59,027 nucleotides of DNA from Collinsella sp. BG-O-102 (GCF_023656745.1 NZ_JAMOKO010000013.1:1-59027), one strand, 5' to 3'; positions 1 through 8,585 are shown, numbered from the stretch's first letter. Notes: generated from the sequence alone by a model not told the origin. Program-made: numbers and translations.

Positions 1-347
1 GGGGCAGGGGCTGACGGCCGTCCGGGGCGGTCGGCCAGCGACCACCGGTACGGCTCAATCGTATAGCCGTGCAACGGAAAAGAGCCGCCCTTTCGGACGA
101 CTCAAACTGTAATGGGGATTAAATAATCATTTGGCTGCCCGCTGGCTAAGTGAGTAGACTTTTTTGGAAATGCCGAGCACCCAACATATTTGCCTCAATA
201 AAACCGCAGGTCACAGACTTGTGCTCTGTCGGTGTGGTCGGAGATTCGGTAAAAGTCTACTCACTTAGTTTTGCGTGATGAATATTGTCCGCAACGAGAC
301 CCCAGACGGGGTGATTCCATCGCAAATTCCGGTGACCGGGCAGCTAA
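1..347. other. Left-edge stretch without a supported gene
   Basis: No coding region is supported here. The first ~110 bases are GC-rich and could be the end of a gene cut by the window edge, but no frame gives a recognisable protein. The rest is occupied by the large imperfect palindrome listed separately at 146-268 and by the region downstream of the flippase gene, which ends at 348. Confidence 0.4.
146..268. repeat. Large imperfect palindrome, element A
   Basis: Perfect 18-base inverted arms lie at 146-163 and 251-268 (CTAAGTGAGTAGACTTTT and its complement). Inside, the two halves continue to pair imperfectly (GAAATGCCGAGCACCC against the complement of GGTGTGGTCGGAGATTC), so the whole ~123 bp could fold as one long hairpin. 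The centre contains TAAAACCGCAGGT, whose reverse complement ACCTGCGGTTTTA is also at the centre of element B at 22989-23137. It is therefore one copy of a dispersed family, in reverse orientation to B. Its function is unknown; it resembles a non-autonomous mobile element or structured intergenic repeat. Confidence 0.6.
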
Positions 348-1928
348 TTAGGCGCCGTATGGGTTGCGGTCGCGTTCGATGCGTTGGCGGATGTTGGCGT
401 ACTCGATTATCAGCAGCACCAGGAGTAGGGCCATGATGGCTAGGTAGCTCACCACAGCGCCCATCAGACCCAGCAGCTTAATCAGGATCACCGGCAGCAC
501 CACGCTTACGGCGAAGCAGATCAGGTAGATCTTGGTGACGTCTCTAGCGTGGCGCAGCACCGTGATGATGGCGTAGATAAAGTCGATGGCCGCGGTGACG
601 CCGCCGGCGACGACCATCAGCAGCGCCAGCGTACGGTAGCGTTCAAAGCTGAGGCCGTACATAAAGCTCATGAGGGGAATACCGGGACCTGCCATAAATG
701 CGGCGCACACGCCGGTGATGACTACGATCAGCGCCATAACGGCAACAATAATCAGGTCAAAGCGACGACGCTTGCGAGGATTAGCCCAAATGCTCGACAA
801 GCGCAGGAGCTGCGGTTTATAGATAAATCCAATGCTCAGCAAAATAGCTTGCGCCGGAAAGAACAGGGCATTAAAGTACAGCTGATATTTGTATGCCAGC
901 GTGCCTTCCATCACAAACTTGGGCATGCTCTCAATTAGGTTGAACAGGAACAGTGCACCAAAGAGCGGGGCGCACTGGACAAATAGGTGGCCGACCTCGC
1001 GCAGGCTCACGCGGCGCGATTTTTCGGTCTCGAGCAGGGCAAGCGGCGCGGTGACCAGCACGAGCGAGGCGATGGCGGTGACACCCATGACCATGGCCGC
1101 GATGGGCATGCTGTGCGTGAGGAACAGCGCCACGCTAAAGACCGCGATGACGCCGACGGAGCGTAGCGTTTGGCTCATGCCGGCCAGGTAGAGCTTGTCG
1201 GCCTGCTGCAGGCGGCCTTCGTACACGTCGGCGACGCCGTCGATCACCTTGTAGAGGTAGACGCCCAGGCCGATCGTCGCCATCTGCGCATCATAGCCGC
1301 GGGCGCTGCTGTACATGAGGCCGCAGCCTAGGGCGAGCGCTCCACAAAGCCAGCGGTTGAGCTGGTAGGAGGCAAAGGACGTCTTTTCGTCGATGTCTGA
1401 GACCTGGAAATTGCGCACGCCGTAGTTGCACGCGATCATGATGAGCGTGCCGGTGACAAAGGCGATGGAGAATTTGCCTGCTTCTTCGGCGCCCACGAGC
1501 TGCGTAGACACGATGGTGAGCAACGGAAACGCCAGGCCCCACACGGCGGTGCCGAGGGTGTTCCAAAGATAGTCGCGGCTGGTGGCGTGCTCCTCGTATT
1601 CCGCTTCCTGCATGGAGAAGCCGCCGCCGTAGACGGCGCCGAGCAGACGGTTCCACCAAGCGTTGACCATGCGGTGGACGGGGCCGGGCTCCCGATCGCG
1701 TTCGCGCCGGCGACGTGTGGCTTGGCTGCTATCGGGTCCGCCGGCGTTGCGCTGGCTCAGCTCCTGGATGCGCGCGAGCTCTTCGGCCGTGTGGGAGGCA
1801 GGGAAGAGGCCGTTCTCGATGCGGCCGCCCTGGGCCTTCGCGGCGCCGTCCTTCGATGCAGCGGGGTTGGAGGTGCCGTTGCGGCGGGCGATGGCGCGGC
1901 GAATGCTATCGAGGGGCGTGATGCTCAA
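348..1928 (-). CDS. Polysaccharide flippase-like membrane protein (MOP superfamily)
   Basis: 526-residue integral membrane protein. The first ~100 residues are polar, low-complexity and basic, and probably cytoplasmic. From about residue 118 on there are some 12-14 hydrophobic segments in the pattern of Wzx/MurJ-like lipid-linked glycan exporters. The start is a TTG at 1926-1928 behind an AAAGGA site. By family it would flip undecaprenyl-linked polysaccharide precursors across the membrane, which fits the WecA/TagO-like gene at 10-11 kb and the glycosyltransferase cluster at 46-55 kb, although it is not adjacent to them. The substrate cannot be read from the sequence. The long N-terminal tail is unusual for the family. 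The exporter class is fairly secure; the exact family is not. Confidence 0.75.
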   Translation of the reverse strand: MSITPLDSIRRAIARRNGTSNPAASKDGAAKAQGGRIENGLFPASHTAEELARIQELSQRNAGGPDSSQATRRRRERDREPGPVHRMVNAWWNRLLGAVYGGGFSMQEAEYEEHATSRDYLWNTLGTAVWGLAFPLLTIVSTQLVGAEEAGKFSIAFVTGTLIMIACNYGVRNFQVSDIDEKTSFASYQLNRWLCGALALGCGLMYSSARGYDAQMATIGLGVYLYKVIDGVADVYEGRLQQADKLYLAGMSQTLRSVGVIAVFSVALFLTHSMPIAAMVMGVTAIASLVLVTAPLALLETEKSRRVSLREVGHLFVQCAPLFGALFLFNLIESMPKFVMEGTLAYKYQLYFNALFFPAQAILLSIGFIYKPQLLRLSSIWANPRKRRRFDLIIVAVMALIVVITGVCAAFMAGPGIPLMSFMYGLSFERYRTLALLMVVAGGVTAAIDFIYAIITVLRHARDVTKIYLICFAVSVVLPVILIKLLGLMGAVVSYLAIMALLLVLLIIEYANIRQRIERDRNPYGA

Positions 1929-2108
1929 AGCGGAGTCCTTTCTATTGCTGCGCTTTAGTATAGACGCGACGGTGTTCGCTCGTGTTTTTGAACGGATTGT
2001 TCAATAATTTCGGCGGGCGGCTGTAATTTGTCGGTAAACGTGCGGTATCCTGTTGAAGTTTTGTGACACCCCCGATGCCGCCCACGCGGTACCAAGGAGC
2101 TTCCACCT

Positions 2109-3680
2109 ATGGACGTCGCCGCATTCTTACTGGCTCTTGTGCCGATTATTTGGCTGGTCGTGATGCTGCTGTGCTTTAAATGGCCAGCTTGGAAGGCCGC
2201 TATCGGATCGTTTGTCCTTTCGTGCTTGCTTGCCTTCGCATGGTGGCGCCTGCCGGCAGCGCAGATCGCGACCGCCTCGCTCGAAGGTTTTTTGATGGCT
2301 CTGTGGCCCATCGTCCTGGTGATCATCGCCGCGGTGTTCACGTATAACCTGTGCGTTCGTACGGGCGCCATGGACGTGATCGGCAGCATGATCACCTCCA
2401 TCAGCAGCGACCGCCGTCTGCTGGCGCTGCTCGTGGCTTGGTGCTTCGGTGGCTTTATGGAGGGCATGGCCGGCTTCGGTACCGCTGTCGCCATTCCCGC
2501 CGGCATGCTCGCGGGCCTGGGCTTTGAGGCCGTGCCTGCCGTGCTCATCTGCCTGCTGGCCAACGGCGTGCCCACGCCCTACGGCTCCATCGGCATCCCC
2601 ACAGTGTCCGTTGCCGACCTGGTGGGTTTGGATTCCCTTCACCTAGCGACCGTTCAGCTGGTGCAGCTCGCACCGTTCTTTGTGGTGATGCCGCTATTTA
2701 TTGTGCTGGTTGCGGGCCGTGTTGCCGATGACCAGGGCAATGCCGCGAGTGTGGGCGAGCGTCTGCACGGTGTTGCCGGCGTGGCGTTGCTCTCCGGCGT
2801 GTCGTTTGTCGGCGCGGCTCTGGTCGTTGCCATGTTTGTGGGCCCCGAGCTGGCCGTGGTCGTAGGATCCATCGTTTCGCTCGCGCTGACAGCTGCGCTT
2901 GCCATGCGTGCCGAGAAGTCGGGGCATCTGGACGCACGCTTCCATATGAATATCGAGGCCGGCGAACAGCTCACCGTTAAATCGGCGCTTTCGGCCTGGT
3001 CGTGCTTCATTCTGATTTTTGTACTGCTGCTGGGTACGTCCAACCTGGTGCCCGCCGTGCATGCCGCGCTTGCGCCCTTTGCAAGCCACGTGCAGGTGTA
3101 TTGCGGCGAGAACCCTGGTACGCTTACGTTTTCGTGGATTAACACGCCGGGTGTTTGGATCTTCCTGGCCGCGTTTGTCGGCGGTGCCATTCAGGGCGCT
3201 TCGCCGCGCATGATGGGCGAGGTGCTGGCCGCGACTGTGAAGCAGATGACGCCGACGGTGATCACGATGCTTTCGGTACTGGGCTGCGCCAAGGTGATGG
3301 GCTATGCCGGCATGATTTCGTCGATCAGTGCGTTTTGCATTGCGGTCGCCGGCGGTCTCTACCCGATTCTGGCTCCGTGGATCGGCGCAGTCGGTGCGTT
3401 CGTGACCGGCTCGGGCACGTCCTCGGGCATGCTGTTTGGTCCCATTCAGAGCCAGGCCGCCACTGCGCTGGGTGTGAGCGACTACTGGATGGTCGCATTG
3501 AACGCCCTGGGCGTCGCCGCTGGTAAGATGATCTCGCCGCAGACCCTCGCCATTGGTCTTGCCGCCGTGCACGTGCGCGGTAAGGATGCCGAACTCCTGG
3601 GCGCCGTGCTGCCCTACGCTGCCGGCATGCTGGTCCTGATGAGCGCCATAGCCATGCTCGGCCAAGGCCTGCCGCTGTAG
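2109..3680 (+). CDS. lctP: L-lactate permease (LctP family)
   Basis: 523 residues with about 12-14 transmembrane helices, close to the ~550 residues usual for LctP/GlcA permeases. Recognisable family stretches include the N-terminal DVAAFLLALVPI helix, GGFMEGMAGFGTAVAIPAG near residues 114-132 and the C-terminal GSGTSSGMLFGPIQ region. It should import or export lactate or glycolate with protons across the cytoplasmic membrane. An AAGGAG site at about 2094-2099 precedes the ATG. It stands alone, divergent from the flippase gene and followed by repeat palindromes, so it is probably monocistronic. No lactate dehydrogenase gene lies nearby in the window. Confidence 0.88.
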   Translation: MDVAAFLLALVPIIWLVVMLLCFKWPAWKAAIGSFVLSCLLAFAWWRLPAAQIATASLEGFLMALWPIVLVIIAAVFTYNLCVRTGAMDVIGSMITSISSDRRLLALLVAWCFGGFMEGMAGFGTAVAIPAGMLAGLGFEAVPAVLICLLANGVPTPYGSIGIPTVSVADLVGLDSLHLATVQLVQLAPFFVVMPLFIVLVAGRVADDQGNAASVGERLHGVAGVALLSGVSFVGAALVVAMFVGPELAVVVGSIVSLALTAALAMRAEKSGHLDARFHMNIEAGEQLTVKSALSAWSCFILIFVLLLGTSNLVPAVHAALAPFASHVQVYCGENPGTLTFSWINTPGVWIFLAAFVGGAIQGASPRMMGEVLAATVKQMTPTVITMLSVLGCAKVMGYAGMISSISAFCIAVAGGLYPILAPWIGAVGAFVTGSGTSSGMLFGPIQSQAATALGVSDYWMVALNALGVAAGKMISPQTLAIGLAAVHVRGKDAELLGAVLPYAAGMLVLMSAIAMLGQGLPL

Positions 3681-3682
3681 TC

Positions 3683-3737
3683 GGCACTTAGGGACGTTCC
3701 TTATGTGCCGGCACTTTGGGAACGTCCCTAAGTGCCG
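3683..3737. repeat. Palindromic repeat, second family
   Basis: Perfect 18-base arms GGCACTTAGGGACGTTCC (3683-3700) and its complement (3719-3736) flank an 18-base loop that itself contains TGTGCCGGCAC. The palindrome begins immediately after the lctP stop codon. A related partial copy lies at 16526-16590. It may act as a terminator-like hairpin but has no T-run. Confidence 0.7.
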
Positions 3738-3775
3738 GCATCCGGGGACATTCCTTGAATGTTGCCTGTTCAAGA

Positions 3776-3820
3776 GTGTCCCCAATGACTAGTTGTTTAA
3801 AAACGTCCCCAATGACTAGG
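3776..3820. repeat. Tandem GTCCCCAATGACTAG direct repeats
   Basis: The 15-mer GTCCCCAATGACTAG occurs at 3778-3792 and again at 3805-3819, separated by TTGTTTAAAAAC. A diverged copy of the same tandem arrangement lies at 23177-23220, ahead of rho. The function is unknown. Confidence 0.6.
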
Positions 3821-3958
3821 CCGCTTGCCTGCGATTTTTGACCGTTGGGCGGGCTTGCCGTCCTTGCCGCAAAAACGTTTTTGCATATCGGGTACAACGG
3901 GCTTTACGTGAGTAAAGTGCGCGCCGCGTCCATGTGTCGCGTTTTTAAAGGAGGCCCC

Positions 3959-5629
3959 ATGCCTGGTGTTACCCCTGCAGAAGTTTTGTCCAACTTTGGT
4001 ATTACGCTCGTTGAAGATCCCGCCGAGAATCAGCCCCGTCTGCTGGTCGATCTACCCGCCGCGGAGCTCGTCGAACACGCTATCCGCCGCGAAGAAGGCC
4101 GCATGGCATCCAATGGCGCGCTGGTGATCGAGACAGGGGAGCGCACTGGCCGTTCGCCCAACGACCGCTTTATCGTTGACACCCCCGATGTCCACGACAA
4201 GATTGCCTGGGGCGCGGTCAACCGCCCGCTGTCCGTCGAGAGCTATGAGGCCATCAAGGCCGGCATCGTCGACTATCTCAACGAGCGCGACGTGTTCGTC
4301 ACCCGCGGCATGGCAGGCGCCGACCGCAACCACACGCGTCGCCTGCTCGTTGCCTGCGAGCGTGCCAGCCAGGCACTCTTTATTAAGCAGATGCTCGCCC
4401 GCCCGCTTGCCCGCGAAATCGCGCGCACCGGCGAACCCGACTTCTGCGTGCTCGCAGCGCCCGGTTACCAGTGCGACCCCGCCATCAAGGGCCTCAACTC
4501 CAGCGCCGCCGTGGTCATCAACTTCCAGGAACGCGTGATTCTGGTCGCCGGCACCGGCTACTCCGGCGAGATTAAAAAGTCGATCTTTAGCGTCATGAAC
4601 TACCTACTGCCCGTCGAGGACGACGTGTTGCCCATGCACTGCTCGGCCAGCATGGATCCCGTCACGCACGAGACCGCCGTGTTCTTTGGCCTGTCCGGCA
4701 CCGGCAAGACCACGCTTTCGGCCAATCCCACGCGCCTGCTGATCGGCGACGACGAGCACGGTTGGTCCGACATGGGTATCTTCAACATCGAGGGTGGCTG
4801 CTACGCAAAATGCGAGGGCCTGGACGCCTTCCACGAGCCCGAGATCTTCAACGCCGTCCGTTTTGGCGCCATTTGCGAAAACGTGGTGCTCGACGAGAAC
4901 CGCAAGCCCAACTACGATGACATCTCGATCACGCACAACACGCGCGTGGCCTATCCCGTGGAGCACATTCCTAACGCGTGGACTAAGGGCATGGGCACCA
5001 CTCCGAGTGTCGTGCTGTTCCTGACTTGCGACGCTTTTGGCGTGCTGCCGCCCATCTCGCGCCTGACGGCCGACGCCGCCATGTACCACTTTGTGACGGG
5101 CTTTACGGCTAAGATTCCCGGCACCGAGGTCGGCGTCACCGAGCCCACGCCCACGTTCTCTTCGCTGTTCGGCGAGCCGTTTATGCCGCTCGACCCCATG
5201 GTTTACGCCAAGATGCTTGGCGAGCGCATTGCCGACGGTCGCACGCGCGTGTACCTGGTCAACACCGGCTGGATCGGCGGCGGCTACGGCGTGGGCCATC
5301 GCATCGAGCTTGCCTACACGCGCTCGCTGGTCGCGCGCGCCCTCGACGGCACCATCGAGGACAGCGAGTTCGTGCACGACGACATCTTTAACGTCGACAT
5401 TCCCACGACGTGCCACGGCGTGCCCGATGGCATCCTGGTGCCGTGCCAATACTGGCAGAGCACCGCGCGCTATGACGAGGCCGCGCACAACCTGGCGGTG
5501 ATGTTCGAGGAGAACTTCGAGAAGAAGTACTCGCACCTGCCCGAGTCCGTCAAAGCCGCCGGCCCGCACGTTCAAGTACACGCCGACGCCCGTCATCGCG
5601 GCCGCGGGCTGCTGGGACTTCGCCACTAG
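3959..5629 (+). CDS. pckA: Phosphoenolpyruvate carboxykinase (ATP)
   Basis: Interconverts oxaloacetate + ATP and PEP + CO2 + ADP in the cytoplasm. In anaerobes it often runs towards oxaloacetate for fumarate/succinate formation. The P-loop/kinase-1a motif GLSGTGKTTLSA lies near residue 243, as expected for the ATP-type enzyme, preceded by the NPHF-like central region and followed by DDEHGWSDMGIFNIEGGCYAK. The start at 3959 has an excellent AAAGGAGG site at 3947-3954; upstream in-frame codons are ignored. Length 556 versus ~540 for typical enzymes. The usual C-terminus would stop around AAGPHV, but here ~18 further residues rich in His and Arg follow, so a natural extension or a late frameshift is possible. 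A hairpin repeat follows. Confidence 0.93.
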   Translation: MPGVTPAEVLSNFGITLVEDPAENQPRLLVDLPAAELVEHAIRREEGRMASNGALVIETGERTGRSPNDRFIVDTPDVHDKIAWGAVNRPLSVESYEAIKAGIVDYLNERDVFVTRGMAGADRNHTRRLLVACERASQALFIKQMLARPLAREIARTGEPDFCVLAAPGYQCDPAIKGLNSSAAVVINFQERVILVAGTGYSGEIKKSIFSVMNYLLPVEDDVLPMHCSASMDPVTHETAVFFGLSGTGKTTLSANPTRLLIGDDEHGWSDMGIFNIEGGCYAKCEGLDAFHEPEIFNAVRFGAICENVVLDENRKPNYDDISITHNTRVAYPVEHIPNAWTKGMGTTPSVVLFLTCDAFGVLPPISRLTADAAMYHFVTGFTAKIPGTEVGVTEPTPTFSSLFGEPFMPLDPMVYAKMLGERIADGRTRVYLVNTGWIGGGYGVGHRIELAYTRSLVARALDGTIEDSEFVHDDIFNVDIPTTCHGVPDGILVPCQYWQSTARYDEAAHNLAVMFEENFEKKYSHLPESVKAAGPHVQVHADARHRGRGLLGLRH

Positions 5630-5648
5630 CTTCGCCGTGAGTCCATAT

Positions 5649-5681
5649 CCACCACAAAGGGGACAGGCACCTTTGTGGTGG
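5649..5681. repeat. CCACCACAAAGG hairpin repeat, copy 1
   Basis: Arms CCACCACAAAGG (5649-5660) and CCTTTGTGGTGG (5670-5681) around the loop GGACAGGCA, followed by TTTT. It sits just after pckA. The loop reads in the GGGGACAGGCACC orientation, shared with the copy at 8181. Confidence 0.85.
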
Positions 5682-5856
5682 TTTTGCTCGCGTGGATGAC
5701 TCGGGTTACAATACGCCTGACATATCGTCCCCTTCTCCGGATGGGGACAGCGCAAGCGTTCTTGTGACGGCACCGTAGGACTTTGAAGGTGGCCGTTGTA
5801 AGGGCGCTTTTTGTTTAGGCGCCCTCACTCGGGCGCGCACAATGAAGGGAGAGCGT

Positions 5857-6576
5857 ATGAAGAGCTTTATTGCCGAGGATTCATTCTGGGAGCTGTTTCC
5901 GCAGGCAGCGGTCGGTGTTGTGGTCGTGGAGGGCATGAAGCCCACGGCCCAGATTCCTCAAGAGGACGTGGATGCGATTGCGGCGTTGCTCGACCGCGCC
6001 AATATCGATGCGGAGCGTCATCTGACCAGCGACACTATCAGCGAGAACGCACCGGTCAAGGCATGGCGCGAGGCCTATCGTCTGTTCAAGACCAAGAAAG
6101 GCGCGCGCTGCTCGATCGAGAACTTGCTCAAACGCGTGCTCAAAGGCAAGCCGGCGGGCCACATTACGCCCGCGGTGGATATTTACAACACGGTATCGCT
6201 GACCTATGCGCTGCCCGTGGGAGGCGAGGATCTGCATGCGATCGAGGGGGACCTTCGCCTGAAGGTGACCGACGGTGGCGATGCGTTCTTGCCGCTTGGC
6301 GAGGAGGCGGACGATCCGACGCTGCCCGGCGAGCTCGCCTACATCGACGATGCGGGCGCTGTGTGCCGCTGCTGGAACTGGCGCGACGGCGTTCGAACGG
6401 CGCTGTCCGATGATTCGGCCGATGCGTTCCTGGCGATTGAGTGTGTGGAGCCCGAGCGGATGGGGGATTGCCAGGCTGCGATCGATCGCTTAGCCGAGCT
6501 GCTTGAGCGCTATCTGGGAGCGACGGTTGTCATTAAGACGCTTGTGACCCGCGACAATCCTTGCGTGGAGCTGTAG
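5857..6576 (+). CDS. B3/B4 tRNA-binding domain protein
   Basis: 239 residues. The central region (VKAWREAYRLFKTKKGARCSIENLL to YNTVSLTYALPVGGEDL) resembles stand-alone proteins with the B3/B4 domain of phenylalanyl-tRNA synthetase beta chain. That domain is proposed to bind or edit aminoacyl-tRNA, but these proteins have no settled biochemical role. The ATG at 5857 is preferred over 5842 because a GGGAGA site precedes it at the right distance. It is bounded on both sides by hairpin repeats, so it is probably a single-gene unit. Family call moderate; function unknown. Confidence 0.75.
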   Translation: MKSFIAEDSFWELFPQAAVGVVVVEGMKPTAQIPQEDVDAIAALLDRANIDAERHLTSDTISENAPVKAWREAYRLFKTKKGARCSIENLLKRVLKGKPAGHITPAVDIYNTVSLTYALPVGGEDLHAIEGDLRLKVTDGGDAFLPLGEEADDPTLPGELAYIDDAGAVCRCWNWRDGVRTALSDDSADAFLAIECVEPERMGDCQAAIDRLAELLERYLGATVVIKTLVTRDNPCVEL

Positions 6577-6602
6577 CGGCGCCTAGAACCTATTGATGCC
6601 CC

Positions 6603-6641
6603 AAACCACCACAAAGGTGCCTGTCCCCTTTGTGGTGGTTT
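6603..6641. repeat. CCACCACAAAGG hairpin repeat, copy 2
   Basis: Arms AAACCACCACAAAGG (6603-6617) and CCTTTGTGGTGGTTT (6627-6641) around TGCCTGTCC. This is the inverse loop orientation to copy 1. It lies between the B3/B4 gene and the MarR gene. Confidence 0.85.
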
Positions 6642-6746
6642 TTATGTTGATGGGTTAACAAATAGGGTGCGCAGGGCTGGCGGCCGATAAGTACGGTTAA
6701 GATGTTTACCCGTTAGCATTATGCAAGCGAAAGGCGGTCGTCTCCC

Positions 6747-7196
6747 ATGCAGCAGAACGACGAGACACGTTTCGAGGACTTTGTCGGACTGATCAGCGGA
6801 CTCTACAAGGAGATCCAGCGCATTAAGACATCCGAGGGCGCAAGGCTGGGCCTCAAGGGCTCCGACGTTATGTGCCTGTACTATCTTGAGCGCAGCAAGG
6901 ACGGCCTGACTGGCGCCGACCTCGCTCGCATGGCAGGCGTGACCCGCGCCGCCGTCTCGCGCACGCTCGCGCATCTGGAGGAGGGCGGCTACGTCGAGGT
7001 CGATGATTCGGGCGATGCCGCCGTTAAGTATCGTGCTCCGGTGCGCCTGACCGCTCTGGGCGGCGAGAGTATGAGCGAGGCGGACCGCATCATTCGCGAG
7101 GTGCTCGATACCACCGGTAAGGCTATGGGTGTGGAGCAGCGCGAGCAGATGTATGCGTCGCTACGCACGATTCTCAACACCCTGCGCGAGATCTAA
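6747..7196 (+). CDS. MarR-family transcriptional regulator
   Basis: 149 residues with a winged helix-turn-helix at about residues 38-100 (GSDVMCLYYLERSKDGLTGADLA, then GVTRAAVSRTLAHLEEGGYVEV as recognition helix and wing), flanked by helices for dimerisation. MarR-type dimers usually repress a neighbouring gene until a small ligand binds. The start has an AAAGGCGG site at about 6730. The next gene (DegV family) is on the same strand ~118 bp away, so it could be the target or an unrelated neighbour. No ligand is suggested by the sequence. Confidence 0.88.
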   Translation: MQQNDETRFEDFVGLISGLYKEIQRIKTSEGARLGLKGSDVMCLYYLERSKDGLTGADLARMAGVTRAAVSRTLAHLEEGGYVEVDDSGDAAVKYRAPVRLTALGGESMSEADRIIREVLDTTGKAMGVEQREQMYASLRTILNTLREI

Positions 7197-7314
7197 GGCC
7201 GCCAAGGCATTTGCTTCCAATTAACAACTGCATAGTCCCGTTTGAGCGCGTATGCCGTGCCGGGGCTTGCTGTCAAAATTCCCTGCGAGAGGTCCGCGCA
7301 AGAAAGGATTCGCT

Positions 7315-8169
7315 ATGTCCATTCGTATTATTACCGATTCCGCGAGCGATATGTCGCCGGCTGAGCACCCCGCTCTGCGTGTTCTGCCGCTGTCCGTCAC
7401 CTTTGGCACCGATGTGTACATGGATGGCGTCGACATCGATCACCAGCGCTTTTACGAGATGCTCGTGGAGCGCGATGAGCTGCCCAAGACCGGCCAGGTC
7501 AACCCGTACGCGTTTTCGCAGGCGATTGCCGAGGCGCGTGAGGCCGGCGACGAGGCAGTGATTATTACCGTTGGCGCCAAGCTTTCGGGCACCAATCAGA
7601 GTGCCCGTACCGCACTTGCCGAGGCGCCGGGCGGCGACGTGTTCGTGGTAGATAGCAACAACGTCACCCTGGGCGAGCGCGTGCTGGTCGAGTATGCGCT
7701 GCGCTTGGTGGACGAGGGCCGTAGCGCGGCCCAGATCGCGGCGGCCGTCGAGGCCGTGCGCGACCGTGTGGTCGTCATCGGCCTGCTCGAGACGCTGGAG
7801 TACTTGGTGCGTGGCGGTCGCCTGTCTGCTGCTGCGGGCGCTGTGGGCACGCTGCTCAACGTTAAGCCCGTGGTGGCCGCCGAGGACGGCCTGATCGTGC
7901 AGCTGGGCAAGGCGCGCGGTTCCAAGAACGGCCGTAACCTGCTCAACCAGAAGGTCGAAAAAGCGGGCGGCGTCGACTTTTCCATGCCGCTGGCGCTGGG
8001 CTATACGGGCCTTTCGGACGCCGTGCTCAAGAAGTATATCGAGGACAGCGCGGCACTGTGGGCTGGACACACCGAGAACGAGCTGCCCATCCACACCATT
8101 GGCGCCACCATCGGCACCCACGTGGGCCCCGGCGCCGTAGCCGTAGCTTTCTTCCGCCCCGCCAACTAG
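7315..8169 (+). CDS. DegV-family fatty-acid-binding protein
   Basis: 284 residues. It opens with IRIITDSASDMSP (family pattern I-TDS-SD), followed by TGQVNPYAF (the T-S-Q-P-like ligand segment), GAKLSGTNQSA near residues 90-100 and LLNVKPVV around residue 185. DegV/FakB proteins bind a fatty acid and in Firmicutes present it to the FakA kinase for phosphorylation; no fakA is in this window. The ATG at 7315 has an AAAGGA site; the upstream in-frame start at 7252 lacks one. A hairpin repeat lies just after the stop. Confidence 0.88.
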   Translation: MSIRIITDSASDMSPAEHPALRVLPLSVTFGTDVYMDGVDIDHQRFYEMLVERDELPKTGQVNPYAFSQAIAEAREAGDEAVIITVGAKLSGTNQSARTALAEAPGGDVFVVDSNNVTLGERVLVEYALRLVDEGRSAAQIAAAVEAVRDRVVVIGLLETLEYLVRGGRLSAAAGAVGTLLNVKPVVAAEDGLIVQLGKARGSKNGRNLLNQKVEKAGGVDFSMPLALGYTGLSDAVLKKYIEDSAALWAGHTENELPIHTIGATIGTHVGPGAVAVAFFRPAN

Positions 8170-8180
8170 CTTTCCGGTCA

Positions 8181-8219
8181 AAACCACCACAAAGGGGACA
8201 GGCACCTTTTTGGTGGTTT
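8181..8219. repeat. CCACCACAAAGG hairpin repeat, copy 3
   Basis: Left arm AAACCACCACAAAGG (8181-8195), right arm CCTTTTTGGTGGTTT (8205-8219) with one arm mismatch (T for G). It is positioned 12 bases after the DegV stop. Loop orientation as in copy 1. Confidence 0.85.
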
Positions 8220-8248
8220 ATGCTTGTTTCGGTTGAAAGGAGCATGCG

Positions 8249-8569
8249 ATGGCGTCTGAGGGCTTTTTTGAGCGGGTGTATGAGGTGGTCGAGCAGATTC
8301 CCGAGGGGATGGTTGCCACCTACGGTCAGGTGGCGCTGCTTGCCGGTCGTCCGCGGAGCGCGCGCTATGTGGGCTATGCGCTGCACAGCAACCCGCGCCC
8401 CGGCCAAATTCCCTGTCATCGCGTGGTGTTTGCCGACGGCCGTATCTGTGAGGGCTTTGCCTTTGGCGGCCCCGATGCCCAGCGTGAGCTCTTAATGGGG
8501 GAGGGCGTGACGTTTACCGATCCCATGCACGTCGACTTGGCCGCCTGTCGCTGGCCTGCCGGACTCTAA
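8249..8569 (+). CDS. MGMT-fold alkyltransferase-like protein
   Basis: 106 residues, consisting only of the C-terminal DNA-binding domain of O6-alkylguanine-DNA alkyltransferases: FFERVYEVVEQIPEGMVATYGQVALLAG at the start, the YVGYAL helix and the PCHRVV active-site segment at residues 55-60. True alkyltransferase-like (ATL) proteins carry W in place of the cysteine; here the acceptor Cys56 is present, so direct repair of alkylguanine is chemically possible despite the missing N-terminal domain. Good GAAAGGAG site before the ATG. It is flanked by hairpin repeats on both sides and so is probably transcribed alone. Confidence 0.85.
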   Translation: MASEGFFERVYEVVEQIPEGMVATYGQVALLAGRPRSARYVGYALHSNPRPGQIPCHRVVFADGRICEGFAFGGPDAQRELLMGEGVTFTDPMHVDLAACRWPAGL

Positions 8570-8585
8570 CAGCTCTGCCGTGGCC

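Noticed and set aside
1-110. Partial gene at the left edge
   Set aside because: Short frames exist on both strands but none gives a recognisable protein end; left unannotated.
2127-2642. Long His/Gly-rich open frames on the strand opposite lctP
   Set aside because: They are antisense shadows of a GC-rich gene: no ribosome sites, composition typical of reversed coding sequence, and the lctP frame itself is a clear family member.
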